A stretch of 64,000 nucleotides of DNA from Maricaulis maris. GTDB taxonomy: Bacteria > Pseudomonadota > Alphaproteobacteria > Caulobacterales > Maricaulaceae. Within the stretch, counting starts at the first letter, position 1, and each line of letters starts with the position of its first letter. Positions 41,746 to 49,466 of this stretch are shown in pieces. The stretch lies in NCBI RefSeq assembly GCF_036322705.1, contig NZ_AP027270.1:1799501-1863500 (forward strand), written 5' to 3'. The position numbers were made by a program, and so were the translations under genes. The notes beneath the pieces were generated by a model. That model made no database searches. It was given only the letters and a program-made list of their open reading frames with translations, and was not told the origin of the DNA.

Positions 41746-42790
41746 GGTCCGGCTCCGGTGCCTCGAGGGCGGTAAAGTCCGGCCGGATCTCCAGTCCGGC
41801 TGAGGACCAGGGCCGCAGCCAGATGGTCAGGGCCCGCGCCATCTTCATCACCAGCGGCCGCACGGTCTGGCGGATGAAGGCGGCGTTCGCCTCGGCGTAG
41901 TTGGCGTAGGTGTTGTCGCCCGGCAGGCCAAGCAGGAGTGGCGGCACGCCAAGCCCCAGCGCGATCTCGCGCGCGGCCTCGCGGCGGGCGGCGGTGAAGT
42001 CCATGTCGGCGGGGCTGAGCGCCATCGGTGTCCAGTCCAGCCCGCCCTCCAGCAAAAGCGGCCGGCCGGCATTGGCGGGACCGGTATGGCTGGCCTCCAG
42101 CTCGGCCTTGAGGCGGTCGAACTGGTCCGGACTGAGATGACCGTCGGCGCCCTTGAAGACCAGCGCCCCGGAGGGACGCGCGGCATTGGCCAGCAGCGCC
42201 CTGGCCCAGTCGGAGCCGGCAGTATGCAGATCGAGCGCCCGGCCCACCGCTTCCAGCGGCGACAGCCCGTAATGATCATCGCCGGGGTGAAAGAGCCGGA
42301 TGTGGAAAACCGGAGCACGACCGGACGCCCGGTCCCGCTGGAACCGGCGTTTGCGGCCAGCGGCGGCATATTCCCAGCCCTCCGGCCAACCGGTCGGTCC
42401 CGCCAGCACCCGCATGCGATCCGGACGCAGGAGATGAAGCGCGCGCGGCTCATCGGCCAGGCTCGCCAGCTCCAGATAGGCATTTCCGGCCAGCTGTAGA
42501 TAACCATAGAGACTTTCCCACAGTTCGGGTCCGGACTGGTCCGGATTGGGCATGTCGAGAAGGCGCGCGATCGTCCCGTCCGACGCCGTCAGCGGCACCG
42601 CTGCGGCGGCTTCAGCGGTCAGCCGGATACAGCGATGGACGATGGCATTGCGGGCATAGCCGGCCTGCATCATCGCCGGCAGGGCACGCGGCACCCAGCC
42701 GGTCTGCGTCGCGGCGGTCAGCGCGATCAGACGACTGGACAGGGCGGATTTCTCCTCCCGGCCGAACAATCGGTCGAGCCAGTGGGCCAT
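41738..42790 (-). CDS. GTA portal protein, HK97 family (orfg3)
   Basis: A 350-aa protein: MAHWLDRLFGREEKSALSSR, YARNAIVHRCIRLTAEAAAAVPL, LWESLYGYLQLAGNAYLEL, RPDRMRVLAG, HYGLSPLEAVGRALDLHTAGSDWARALLANAARPSGAL, AAREIALGLGVPPLLLGLPGDNTYANYAEAN. These are the usual phage portal landmarks. Twelve copies form the vertex ring for DNA packaging. The ATG at 42790 has AAGGAG upstream. It is the first structural gene after the DUF4258/HTH insertion and its terminator. Confidence 0.95.
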   Translation of the reverse strand: MAHWLDRLFGREEKSALSSRLIALTAATQTGWVPRALPAMMQAGYARNAIVHRCIRLTAEAAAAVPLTASDGTIARLLDMPNPDQSGPELWESLYGYLQLAGNAYLELASLADEPRALHLLRPDRMRVLAGPTGWPEGWEYAAAGRKRRFQRDRASGRAPVFHIRLFHPGDDHYGLSPLEAVGRALDLHTAGSDWARALLANAARPSGALVFKGADGHLSPDQFDRLKAELEASHTGPANAGRPLLLEGGLDWTPMALSPADMDFTAARREAAREIALGLGVPPLLLGLPGDNTYANYAEANAAFIRQTVRPLVMKMARALTIWLRPWSSAGLEIRPDFTALEAPEPDHA

Positions 42791-42835
42791 GGGGGGCTCC
42801 TTCGGGTTCAAGCGTGGATGTCTGGATTTCGGGCG

Positions 42836-42860
42836 CAAAAAAGCCCCGCATGGCGGGGCT
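42836..42860 (-). terminator. Intrinsic terminator after the HTH gene, before orfg3
   Basis: On the minus strand, AGCCCCGC, loop CAT and GCGGGGCT form a perfect 8-bp stem followed directly by a T-run. It lies 38 bp after the HTH gene stop and 46 bp before the portal start codon. Confidence 0.85.
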
Positions 42861-42897
42861 GATTTGCCGAACGCCGAAGCGTCCGAATGTGGGCGGG

Positions 42898-43359
42898 TCA
42901 GGCGGCCGTTTTTCTCGGATAATGCGTCGGGTCGGCGGCATCGATCACAATCGGCTTCTGCTCGGCCGAATAAACAGTGCGACTGGCCAATTCATCGATG
43001 GGCAGGCCGGCCCATCCGGTGAATTCGATCGCCTTCATCCGGAGCACAATCTCCGCCGTCTGGTCGATATTCGTCTCCCCGCGCTCCCAGCGGCCAATGG
43101 TTTGGCCATCGCGGCCGATCAGCTTTGCCAGCTCGGCCTGGGACATACCCATCTCGCTGCGCAGGAAGCGGATTTCCTTCGGGTTGAGTCCCCCCTCCTT
43201 GTGGGCGACCGCAGACACCAACACCTGGTGCAGCACGTTGACATTCGGGATCGTGATGACCTCGTCGCCGGCCTCATCCATCTGGACCGGAAAGTCCTCC
43301 AGGATGACATTGTCGAGGCCACACTCGTCATAACGGTAATTGATGCGGCGCTCACTCAT
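42898..43359 (-). CDS. HTH (MqsA/Xre-type) regulator, probable antitoxin partner of the DUF4258 protein
   Basis: A 153-aa protein. After a 50-residue N-terminal part (MSERRINYRYDECGLDNVIL), an Xre-type helix-turn-helix is clear: LNPKEIRFLRSEMGMSQAELAKLIGRDGQTIGRWERGE (about 58-95). A further region of about 55 residues follows. Its start overlaps the DUF4258 gene by 4 bp. This pairing is common for type II toxin-antitoxin-like loci, where the HTH protein represses the operon. The zinc-binding CxxC of true MqsA is absent. Confidence 0.8.
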   Translation of the reverse strand: MSERRINYRYDECGLDNVILEDFPVQMDEAGDEVITIPNVNVLHQVLVSAVAHKEGGLNPKEIRFLRSEMGMSQAELAKLIGRDGQTIGRWERGETNIDQTAEIVLRMKAIEFTGWAGLPIDELASRTVYSAEQKPIVIDAADPTHYPRKTAA

Positions 43360-43685
43360 GCTTCGTCCTTCCACATGATGGTCACGACCTTCAGGCCGCG
43401 GTCCGGGCCCGGGATCACGATGGAGGCAAGGGTCCGCCCGGCGCTGTTCGGCGTCATGCCTTCGACCTTGTATCTGTAGCAACCTTCATACGGGGTAGCC
43501 TCGGCTTCATCGTGGACGAATCCGTTCTTGAGCAGGTGCAGCAGGTCCGCTTCGATCAGGTTCCGTTCGAGCAACCTTTCCTTGGCGTGCCGTGTCTTGG
43601 TCAGGGTCAATCCCGGCTCACGGGCCCAGGCATTGATCCGTCGCGTCGCGTCAGCCGGGCGCCATTTTCCGGGCCCCTTGGTCAC
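43356..43685 (-). CDS. DUF4258 protein, probable toxin-like partner
   Basis: A 109-aa protein with the DUF4258 landmark TLTKTRHAKERLLERNLIEADLLHLLKNGFV, then a beta-rich end (CYRYKVEGM, GRTLASIVIPGPDRGLKVVTIMWKDE). The fold is related to small RelE/MqsR-like proteins, so an RNA-targeting toxin is plausible but not shown. The only start in good position is a GTG at 43685. It lies between terminase and portal genes and is not a GTA structural component. Confidence 0.75.
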   Translation of the reverse strand: MTKGPGKWRPADATRRINAWAREPGLTLTKTRHAKERLLERNLIEADLLHLLKNGFVHDEAEATPYEGCYRYKVEGMTPNSAGRTLASIVIPGPDRGLKVVTIMWKDEA

Positions 43686-43701
43686 GAGCTATGTATCACC
43701 A

Positions 43702-43711
43702 TGATATATCA
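43702..43711 (-). promoter_or_regulatory. Operator-like palindrome upstream of the DUF4258/HTH pair
   Basis: TGATATATCA is a perfect 10-bp palindrome 17 bp before the GTG start, next to a second GTGATA copy. It overlaps a possible -10 (GATATA) with TTGCCA 16 bp upstream. This would suit autorepression by the HTH protein. The 120 bp between terminase and this pair is AT-richer than its surroundings. Confidence 0.45.
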
Positions 43712-43805
43712 CAACCGAATAGCGCCTGGCAAACGAGCCGCAATCCTGTTCACGTGCCGCGCTGCCGAAAGTCACCTATAACGTGTACTATGTAAAAGCG
43801 CTACC

Positions 43806-45164
43806 TCAAAGCCGCCTCAGCCTTGGCGCCCCGCCGCGCCCCAGCACCAGGTCGCTGATCGCCCAGACCAGCGCGTCGACGCGGTCGGGGCTGGATTTGG
43901 GGCCGTCGGGGGCACCGAAGGCGCACATCTGGTCCTCCAGCGCCGGGAAGGCGCGGGCGTGGCGGACGCGGCCGGCGGCATAGAGGGCGGCCACCGGTTC
44001 GGCGCGGGCGCGCTTGCCGCGGCTGGCATGTACGAGACGGACCGGCAGGCCGGGTGCCGCCGCCTGCAGGACCGCGCGTACCATGTCGCCGCCCTGGTTG
44101 GCTTCGGCGATCAGCGCATCGGCGCTGTAATCATCAAAGGCCGACGCAGCGCGGGCCGCCCACTCGGCCGGCAAGGCGGGACCGAAGGACAGGTCTGCCA
44201 GCACCACGGCACAGCGTGCCAGGCCTTCACCATGGGCACCGGCGACCACAATCCCGCATTCATCGGCACGCGGCCCGCCAGTCGCCGGCGGGTCGAGCGC
44301 CACCACGATACGGTCCAGCTCCGGCAGGGCATTGCCGGTCGCCGCCAACCGCGCCGCCTCGATCTGGGACCGCGTCCACAGGGCACCGTCCGGGTCATCG
44401 ATCAACAGACCTTCCACCTCCTGACGCCCCAGCATCGACCCGCCATAGGCGGCGTTGAGGGATTCAACGAAACCGGGGGCCAGATTGGCGGCATTGGCGG
44501 CTGTCGGTTGATGGGTCACCCGGATCGACCCGCGCGGATCCCATGCCTTCACCAGGGCTTTCAAGGCCGGGATCGGGCGCGGCGTGGTGGTCAGCAATAT
44601 CCGCGGCGCACCGCCCAGCCGGACCCCCATGCGCAGCGTGTCGAGAACACGTTGCGGGTCCGGCCAGGCGGCGAACTCATCACCCCAGGCAAAGTCGAAT
44701 TGCGGCCCGCGCAGCCCGTCCGCATCCTCGGCGGAGAAGGCATAGGCCTGACTGCCCGATGGAAAGACCAGACGCCGGCGGCTCGCCTCATAACGCGGCC
44801 TTTCCATCGCGCTGCCCAGATGTTTCAGGCCTGAGGGCCCCTCTATCATCACTTCGCGGACATCGTTGAAGGTCGGTCCGACCAGGGCGATCCGGCTCAC
44901 TGTCCGCAGGGCCCGATGGCGCACCCATTCGGCCCCGGCGCGGGTCTTGCCGGCGCCGCGGCCACCGAGAAACAGCCAGGTCAGCCAGTCACCCGGCGGC
45001 GGGAGTTGCGGGCCCGTCGCGTGGTAGCGGAAGTCGGTATGGATCGCGTCTCTTCGCTGGCGATCCGCTTCCTTGTGCCAGGCCCTCTCCCGCTCCCGCT
45101 TCGTCAGGGCCCAGAACGTGTCGACAAAGGAAAGCATCGTCGCGAGCTTGCTGGACTGCGTCAT
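43806..45164 (-). CDS. GTA terminase large subunit (orfg2)
   Basis: A 452-aa packaging ATPase/nuclease: Walker A GGRGAGKTRAGAEWV (about 67-81), Walker B region DFAWGDEFAAW, coupling motif LLTTTPRP and nuclease acidic residues in IVVALDPPATGG, LIAEANQGG and SPDRVDALVWAISDL. It pumps host DNA into the capsid by headful packaging. The start at 45164 is the first ATG of the family-like region, and the frame overlaps orfg1 by 176 bp. Confidence 0.93.
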   Translation of the reverse strand: MTQSSKLATMLSFVDTFWALTKRERERAWHKEADRQRRDAIHTDFRYHATGPQLPPPGDWLTWLFLGGRGAGKTRAGAEWVRHRALRTVSRIALVGPTFNDVREVMIEGPSGLKHLGSAMERPRYEASRRRLVFPSGSQAYAFSAEDADGLRGPQFDFAWGDEFAAWPDPQRVLDTLRMGVRLGGAPRILLTTTPRPIPALKALVKAWDPRGSIRVTHQPTAANAANLAPGFVESLNAAYGGSMLGRQEVEGLLIDDPDGALWTRSQIEAARLAATGNALPELDRIVVALDPPATGGPRADECGIVVAGAHGEGLARCAVVLADLSFGPALPAEWAARAASAFDDYSADALIAEANQGGDMVRAVLQAAAPGLPVRLVHASRGKRARAEPVAALYAAGRVRHARAFPALEDQMCAFGAPDGPKSSPDRVDALVWAISDLVLGRGGAPRLRRL

Positions 45165-45540
45165 CGATCGCTGCCTCCTCGTCCGGTTTGTTTTCGTCTG
45201 GTTGTTCGGCCATTGCGGCCGCTTCCAGAGCCTCGACCCTGGCGCGGTCCACCTTGCGCAACGCCACATCGGCATTGGCGAGGCGCGTCGCCTTGAGGGG
45301 ATCGCCCCTCAGGAACTCAATCTCCACCTGTCGTCGGCGACGCTCCCACGCCTCCTGGCGAACGGCCTCAAGCGCACTCGGCTCCAGCGCACGCAGCTGA
45401 TTGATCCGCTTGCGCATCTGGGCGGTCGTGAGACCGAAATCCCTGGCGATCGTCTCGACCGTCTCGCCGTTCAGAAACATCAGATATCCAGGGTAGATAT
45501 CCATCTTGTCGCGGCGGCCGCGTCCGGGTTTTCCAGTCAT
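44989..45540 (-). CDS. GTA terminase small subunit-like protein (orfg1)
   Basis: A 183-aa protein. Residues 13-60 form a helix-turn-helix (DIYPGYLMFLNGETVETIARDFGLTTAQMRKRINQLRALEP), followed by a long charged helix (AVRQEAWERRRRQVEIEFLRGDPLKATRLANADVALRKVDRARVEAL). This is the place and type of the DNA-recognising small terminase. The last 58 residues overlap the large terminase gene and turn into a low-complexity Gly/Pro/Arg end, so the true protein may be functional only up to about residue 125. Start at 45540; the ATG at 45504 is an alternative. Confidence 0.75.
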   Translation of the reverse strand: MTGKPGRGRRDKMDIYPGYLMFLNGETVETIARDFGLTTAQMRKRINQLRALEPSALEAVRQEAWERRRRQVEIEFLRGDPLKATRLANADVALRKVDRARVEALEAAAMAEQPDENKPDEEAAIDDAVQQARDDAFLCRHVLGPDEAGAGEGLAQGSGSPAKRRDPYRLPLPRDGPATPAAG

Positions 45541-45585
45541 GCCGAATATTAGGCTCGCCCCGTCACCGGTCGGATATCCAGCACG

Positions 45586-45619
45586 AAAAAACCCGCAACC
45601 GCCTGCACGGTCACGGGTT
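45586..45619 (-). terminator. Terminator-like hairpin ahead of orfg1
   Basis: On the minus strand, AACCCG...CGGGTT arms enclose a second ACCG...CGGT stem, and a T-run follows. It lies about 45 bp before the orfg1 start. It may end YcgN transcripts coming from the right, or act in the leader of the GTA transcript. Confidence 0.6.
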
Positions 45620-45996
45620 CTTCGGGACGGTGACGGGGATAGCGGCCGGTTTATCCGCGCCTTGTGGCCCCGTCAGGCAAAATCATCGGTCAGTATTCGG
45701 TGAAGGCGGACCAGCTCCGGCCGCCCTGTTGCGACCGGTTCTGGCGAATTTGGCTCGAATTTGAAACACCTGATTGAAGGTGCAGTTTCGCTGACATTAA
45801 GCGGATCGTGAAAATGCCGGACAATCGGCGCGCGGCGGTCGTTTTGCTATCCGTCTCAACACACATTTTTCCCGGAAGCGCGGCAGCGCTATCCGGGACC
45901 AACGGGACACTCATCGCTTCAAGGCGGGCTCGGTCGGACCCGGGCCTTCGCCCGGGAAAAATGGAAAACCGGGTCGGTCAGCCAGACTGATCCGAG
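45620..45996. other. Gene-free region between the GTA cluster and the YcgN gene
   Basis: About 380 bp with no convincing gene. It is more AT-rich in the middle (AATTTGGCTCGAATTTGAAA near 45750). It contains the imperfect hairpin at 45870-45898 and a CCCGGGC-CTTC-GCCCGGG palindrome near 45940. If the GTA promoter lies upstream of the hairpin at 45586, it should be here. I see no confident -35/-10 pair. Confidence 0.5.
45870..45898. repeat. Imperfect hairpin
   Basis: TCCCGGA plus AGCGC pair with GCGCT plus TCCGGGA around a GGCA loop, with a single bulged A: 12 bp of stem. There is no T-run on the correct side, so it is not a standard terminator. Confidence 0.7.
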
Positions 45997-46458
45997 CTAG
46001 TCCTCGCCCTCACCCGGCCACTCGGTGATCCGCGCCTCCCAGTCGACACTGTCGGGGTCGGGGAACTGGGTTTCCGACGTCACCCGGCCGATGACCGACA
46101 TGCCGGCCTTTCGGGTCGAGTCGGGGTCGCCGGTCTTCAGCGGGTGCCAGTCATAGAGGTCGCGGCCCTCGGCGATCAGGCGGTAGGCGCAGGTTTGCGG
46201 GATCCAGTTGAGGGTCGGGACGTTTTCCGGCGTCAACACGACACAGTCGGGCACATGGGTGTGACGGTTGGCATAGTGGCGGCAGCCGCCCTTGTTGCAG
46301 TCATAGAGCTTGCAGGCGACGTCGGTGTCGAGATTGAGGCCGGTATCCTCGTCCTCGAGCTTGATCAGACAGCATTTGCCGCAATGGTCGCACAGCGACT
46401 CCCATTCCGATTTGCTCATCTCGCCGAGAGATTTCATCTTCCAGAAAGGCAATGCCAT
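45997..46458 (-). CDS. YcgN-family cysteine-cluster protein (UPF0260)
   Basis: A 153-aa protein with the YcgN pattern: [76 protein letters not shown]. The conserved cysteines probably bind zinc or iron. It is a common cytoplasmic protein of unknown role. It is divergent from the penicillin-binding protein gene, 66 bp apart. Confidence 0.92.
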   Translation of the reverse strand: MALPFWKMKSLGEMSKSEWESLCDHCGKCCLIKLEDEDTGLNLDTDVACKLYDCNKGGCRHYANRHTHVPDCVVLTPENVPTLNWIPQTCAYRLIAEGRDLYDWHPLKTGDPDSTRKAGMSVIGRVTSETQFPDPDSVDWEARITEWPGEGED

Positions 46459-46524
46459 GAGAAACGCCTGAATTTAGCCTCGATTGGGGGGCTTTAGACT
46501 GAGCCCGACAGGGATGGCTATAGC

Positions 46525-48495
46525 ATGCAACAGACGCCGTTTCGCGCCGACCACATGATGGAGCGTGACCAGCAGAGCCGCCGCATCCGACATATCCTTG
46601 TCGGTGTGCTGGGCGGGCTTGTGCTGCTGGGCACGCTTGTGACCGGGATCGGCTGGCACTGGGCCTTCCATGACCTGCCGCCCTCACCGACCAGCGCCGC
46701 CGAGCTGTGGGCGACGCGGCGCGAGCCTTCGGTCACCCTGATGGACCGCGAGGGGCATGTGCTGGCGGTGCGCGGCCCGCTCTATGCCCGTGCGGTGGCG
46801 CTGGACGCCCTGCCCGAGCATGTGCCGCAAGCCTTCCTGGCGATCGAGGACCAGCGCTATTACGCGCACAGCGGGGTTGATCTGCGCGGTGTGATCCGCG
46901 CCCTCTGGGTCAATTTCCGGGCCGGACGCTCGGTCCAGGGCGGCTCGACCATCACCATGCAGCTGGTCAAGAACCTGATCCTGTCGCCGGACCGCGAGCT
47001 GCGCCGCAAGATCCAGGAGATGCGGCTCGCGCGTCAGCTGGAAACCCATCTCAGCAAGACCGAGATCCTCGAGCTCTACCTCAACCGGATCTATCTCGGC
47101 GCCCGTGCCTTCGGGGTCGAGGCCGCAGCGCAGCGCTATTTCGACAAGCCGGCGACCGAGCTGACCCTGGCGGAGGCGGCCCTGCTGGCGGCCCTGCCCA
47201 AGGCGCCGAGCCGGCTCGATCCGACAGTCAATCTCGCCGCCGCCCAGGCCCGCGCGGCGACCGTGCTCGATGCCATGCTCGAGGCCGGCTATATCGACCA
47301 GGACGCCCATGACGCGGCGATCGCCGAACCGGCCGCGCCGGTCTCCGACACGTCTGATCCCAACGCCACGGCGAACTGGGGCCATGCCTTTGACTATGCC
47401 CTCGCCGAAGCGGCCGGCCTGGTCGCTGCCGAGGTGCCCGACCTGGTCATTCACACCACGCTCGACCCGGCCCTGTCGCGTGCCGCGCATGATATCGTCG
47501 AGGACGTGCTGAACGAAGAGGGTGCGGCGCAGAATGCCGGCGAGGCGGCAGTCGTCCTGCTCGCACCGGACGGCGCGATCCGGGCCTTTTCCGGCGGGCG
47601 CGACTATGCGGCCAGCCAGTTCAACCGCGCCATGCAGGCCCAGCGCCAGCCGGGTTCGGCCTTCAAGCCCTTCGTCTTCACCGCCGCCCTCGAAGCCGGC
47701 TACGATCCGTCCTCCGCGGTGTGGGACGAGCCGGTCGACCTGGAAGGCTGGACGCCGCAGAATTTCTCCGGCGGGTTTCGCGGTCTGGTGACGCTGCAGG
47801 AAGCGCTCAAGCGCTCGATCAACACGGTCGCGGCACAGGTTGGTGACCAGGTCGGGATTGCTCGCGTGGTCGAGGTCGGACGGCGTTTTGGTATCACCTC
47901 ACCCTTGCCCGAACTGCCCGCCATCGCGCTCGGCGCCGCCGAAGTGAACCTGCTCGAGCTGACGTCGGCCTATGCCGTCTTTGCCAATGACGGGGCGCGG
48001 CGGACACCGTATTTCATCACCTCGATCACCAATTCCCGCGGCAACATCCTGTTCGAGCATGTCGACACCCCGGCCCAGCGGGCAACCACCGCCGAGGTCG
48101 CACGCTCGATGTCGACCATGCTGCAGGATGTGGTGCTGGCCGGGACCGGGCGCCGGGCTGCCCTGCCCGGACGGGCCTCGGCCGGCAAGACCGGCACCAG
48201 CCAATCCTTCCGCGATGCCTGGTATGTCGGCTACACGGCCGATTACACGGCCGGCGTCTGGGTCGGCAATGATGATGACAGTCCGATGGACAATGTCACC
48301 GGCGGCGGCCTGCCGGCGATCATCTGGCAGCGCTACATGACCCGGGTCCATCAAGGCCTGCCGGCCCGGCCGCTATCGGCGCCGCCCCCCCGCACGCGCT
48401 CGGAACGCGAGGAGCGGCTGGCCGCCTTCTATTCCGACCTGTCGGCGTCTTTCTCGGCGATACTGGCCGACGCACCACCGCCCAGCGAGCGCTGA
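46525..48495 (+). CDS. Bifunctional penicillin-binding protein, class A (PBP1A type)
   Basis: A 656-aa protein: a short cytoplasmic start, one membrane anchor (about 24-44), a glycosyltransferase family 51 domain with catalytic E108 (AFLAIEDQRYYAHSGVDLRG) and GGSTITMQLVKNL, then the transpeptidase domain with SxxK S378-K381 (QPGSAFKPF), SIN and KTGT (K555). It polymerises and cross-links peptidoglycan in the periplasm. Shorter than E. coli PBP1a, without extra domains. The last 67 bp overlap the convergent ion channel gene. Confidence 0.93.
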   Translation: MQQTPFRADHMMERDQQSRRIRHILVGVLGGLVLLGTLVTGIGWHWAFHDLPPSPTSAAELWATRREPSVTLMDREGHVLAVRGPLYARAVALDALPEHVPQAFLAIEDQRYYAHSGVDLRGVIRALWVNFRAGRSVQGGSTITMQLVKNLILSPDRELRRKIQEMRLARQLETHLSKTEILELYLNRIYLGARAFGVEAAAQRYFDKPATELTLAEAALLAALPKAPSRLDPTVNLAAAQARAATVLDAMLEAGYIDQDAHDAAIAEPAAPVSDTSDPNATANWGHAFDYALAEAAGLVAAEVPDLVIHTTLDPALSRAAHDIVEDVLNEEGAAQNAGEAAVVLLAPDGAIRAFSGGRDYAASQFNRAMQAQRQPGSAFKPFVFTAALEAGYDPSSAVWDEPVDLEGWTPQNFSGGFRGLVTLQEALKRSINTVAAQVGDQVGIARVVEVGRRFGITSPLPELPAIALGAAEVNLLELTSAYAVFANDGARRTPYFITSITNSRGNILFEHVDTPAQRATTAEVARSMSTMLQDVVLAGTGRRAALPGRASAGKTGTSQSFRDAWYVGYTADYTAGVWVGNDDDSPMDNVTGGGLPAIIWQRYMTRVHQGLPARPLSAPPPRTRSEREERLAAFYSDLSASFSAILADAPPPSER

Positions 48496-49298
48496 ACCAG
48501 CCCGGTCAGGGTCGCGATCTCGGTCCGCATCTCGGCGATCTGCTGGTGCAGCTTGTCGCGATCGGCATCGGCTTCGGCGTCGCGCGCCTCCTCATCATCG
48601 AAATGCTTGGCCTGAAGGCTGTCGACGATGATAGCGATGAAGAGGTTGAGCACGGCGAAACTGGTCAGGACGATGAAAATCAGGAAGAAAATCCACGCCC
48701 AGGGGTGGAATTCCATCACCGGCATGGCGACATCGGTGGCCCAGCCTTCCAGCGTCATCACCTGGAACAGGGCAAAGGCACTCTCGCCCAGCGAGCCGAA
48801 ACGATCCGGATTGCTCTCGGCGAAGAATTTCGTCGCCATCACGGCCGAGACGTAGAACATCAGCCCCAGCACGGCCATCACCGCGCCCATGCCCGGAATG
48901 GCGCGCAGCAGGGCCTCGACCACCTTGCGCAGGTCCGGCATCACCGAGAACAGGCGGAAGGCCCGCACGATGCGCAGCGCCCGCAGGACCGAGAAGCCAC
49001 CGGCCGCGGGCAGGATCGAGATAATGATGACGGTCAGGTCGAACCAGTTCCAGCCATTGGTGAAGAAGCGGTGGCGGTAGACGATCAGCTTGAGCAGGAT
49101 CTCGACGACAAAAACGCCGACGATCACGCGATCGATAATGGGCAGCCAGGTGTGGAACCACTCGCCCTCATAGGGGTAGGTCTCCAGCCCCAGCGTGATC
49201 GCGTTGAACACGATCAGCGCCATGATGAAATCGCGGAAGCGCGAACTCTCGACGAAACCCTTCACGTCCATCCCCTCCGGCTCACGGTGCGGCCGCAT
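48429..49298 (-). CDS. Voltage-gated cation channel, bacterial NaV/CaV-like
   Basis: A 289-aa six-helix channel subunit. S1-S3 are visible (FIMALIVFNAITLGLET, VIVGVFVVEILLKLIVY, WFDLTVIIISILPA). S4 has arginines every third residue (R106, R109, R112, R115 in LRALRIVRAFRLF). The pore helix and filter read FQVMTLEGWATDV (filter 182-188), and S6 is WIFFLIFIVLTSFAVLNLFIAIIVDSLQ, followed by a coiled-coil end (DKLHQQIAEMRTEIATLTGLVQ) for tetramer assembly. The filter has Gly where NaChBac has Ser, so Na+ versus Ca2+ preference is open. An ATG at 49271 is an alternative start. Confidence 0.9.
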   Translation of the reverse strand: MRPHREPEGMDVKGFVESSRFRDFIMALIVFNAITLGLETYPYEGEWFHTWLPIIDRVIVGVFVVEILLKLIVYRHRFFTNGWNWFDLTVIIISILPAAGGFSVLRALRIVRAFRLFSVMPDLRKVVEALLRAIPGMGAVMAVLGLMFYVSAVMATKFFAESNPDRFGSLGESAFALFQVMTLEGWATDVAMPVMEFHPWAWIFFLIFIVLTSFAVLNLFIAIIVDSLQAKHFDDEEARDAEADADRDKLHQQIAEMRTEIATLTGLVQRSLGGGASASIAEKDADRSE

Positions 49299-49466
49299 CC
49301 AATTGGCTGTCCCTGCTTGCTCCTAGCTGCCTCCCCGCGGAAATTCAATCAGGCGTTGCCAGTTCAAATTTGAGGAAAATCGCCGATAGATCGAATTTTA
49401 CCGGACCGCTTATCCACGATTTAAGAGCAATCGGTCCATAAGCGCCTCAGCCAAACACGAGAGCTG

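Larger units (their letters stand above)
29696..45540 (-). other. Gene transfer agent (RcGTA-type) structural gene cluster
   Basis: A 15.8-kb run in the canonical RcGTA order: terminase small (g1), terminase large (g2), portal (g3), g3.5, prohead protease (g4), major capsid (g5), connector (g6), DUF3168 (g8), tail protein (g9), g10, g10.1, tape measure (g11), DUF2460 (g12), DUF2163 (g13), NlpC/P60 (g14), host specificity (g15). Structural genes are intact, mostly overlapping by 4 bp and GC-rich like the host. There is no integrase, replication gene, repressor or lysis cassette, which separates a GTA from a prophage. A g7 homologue is missing, and five non-structural genes in three places interrupt the run. 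Confidence 0.93.

Noticed and set aside
29696-45540. Interpretation as an ordinary prophage
   Set aside because: No integrase, replication, repressor, lysis or attachment site, and gene order and families are those of RcGTA.
45690-45914. Minus-strand open frame of 74 codons before the GTA cluster
   Set aside because: No ribosome site or family resemblance, and it crosses the imperfect hairpin.
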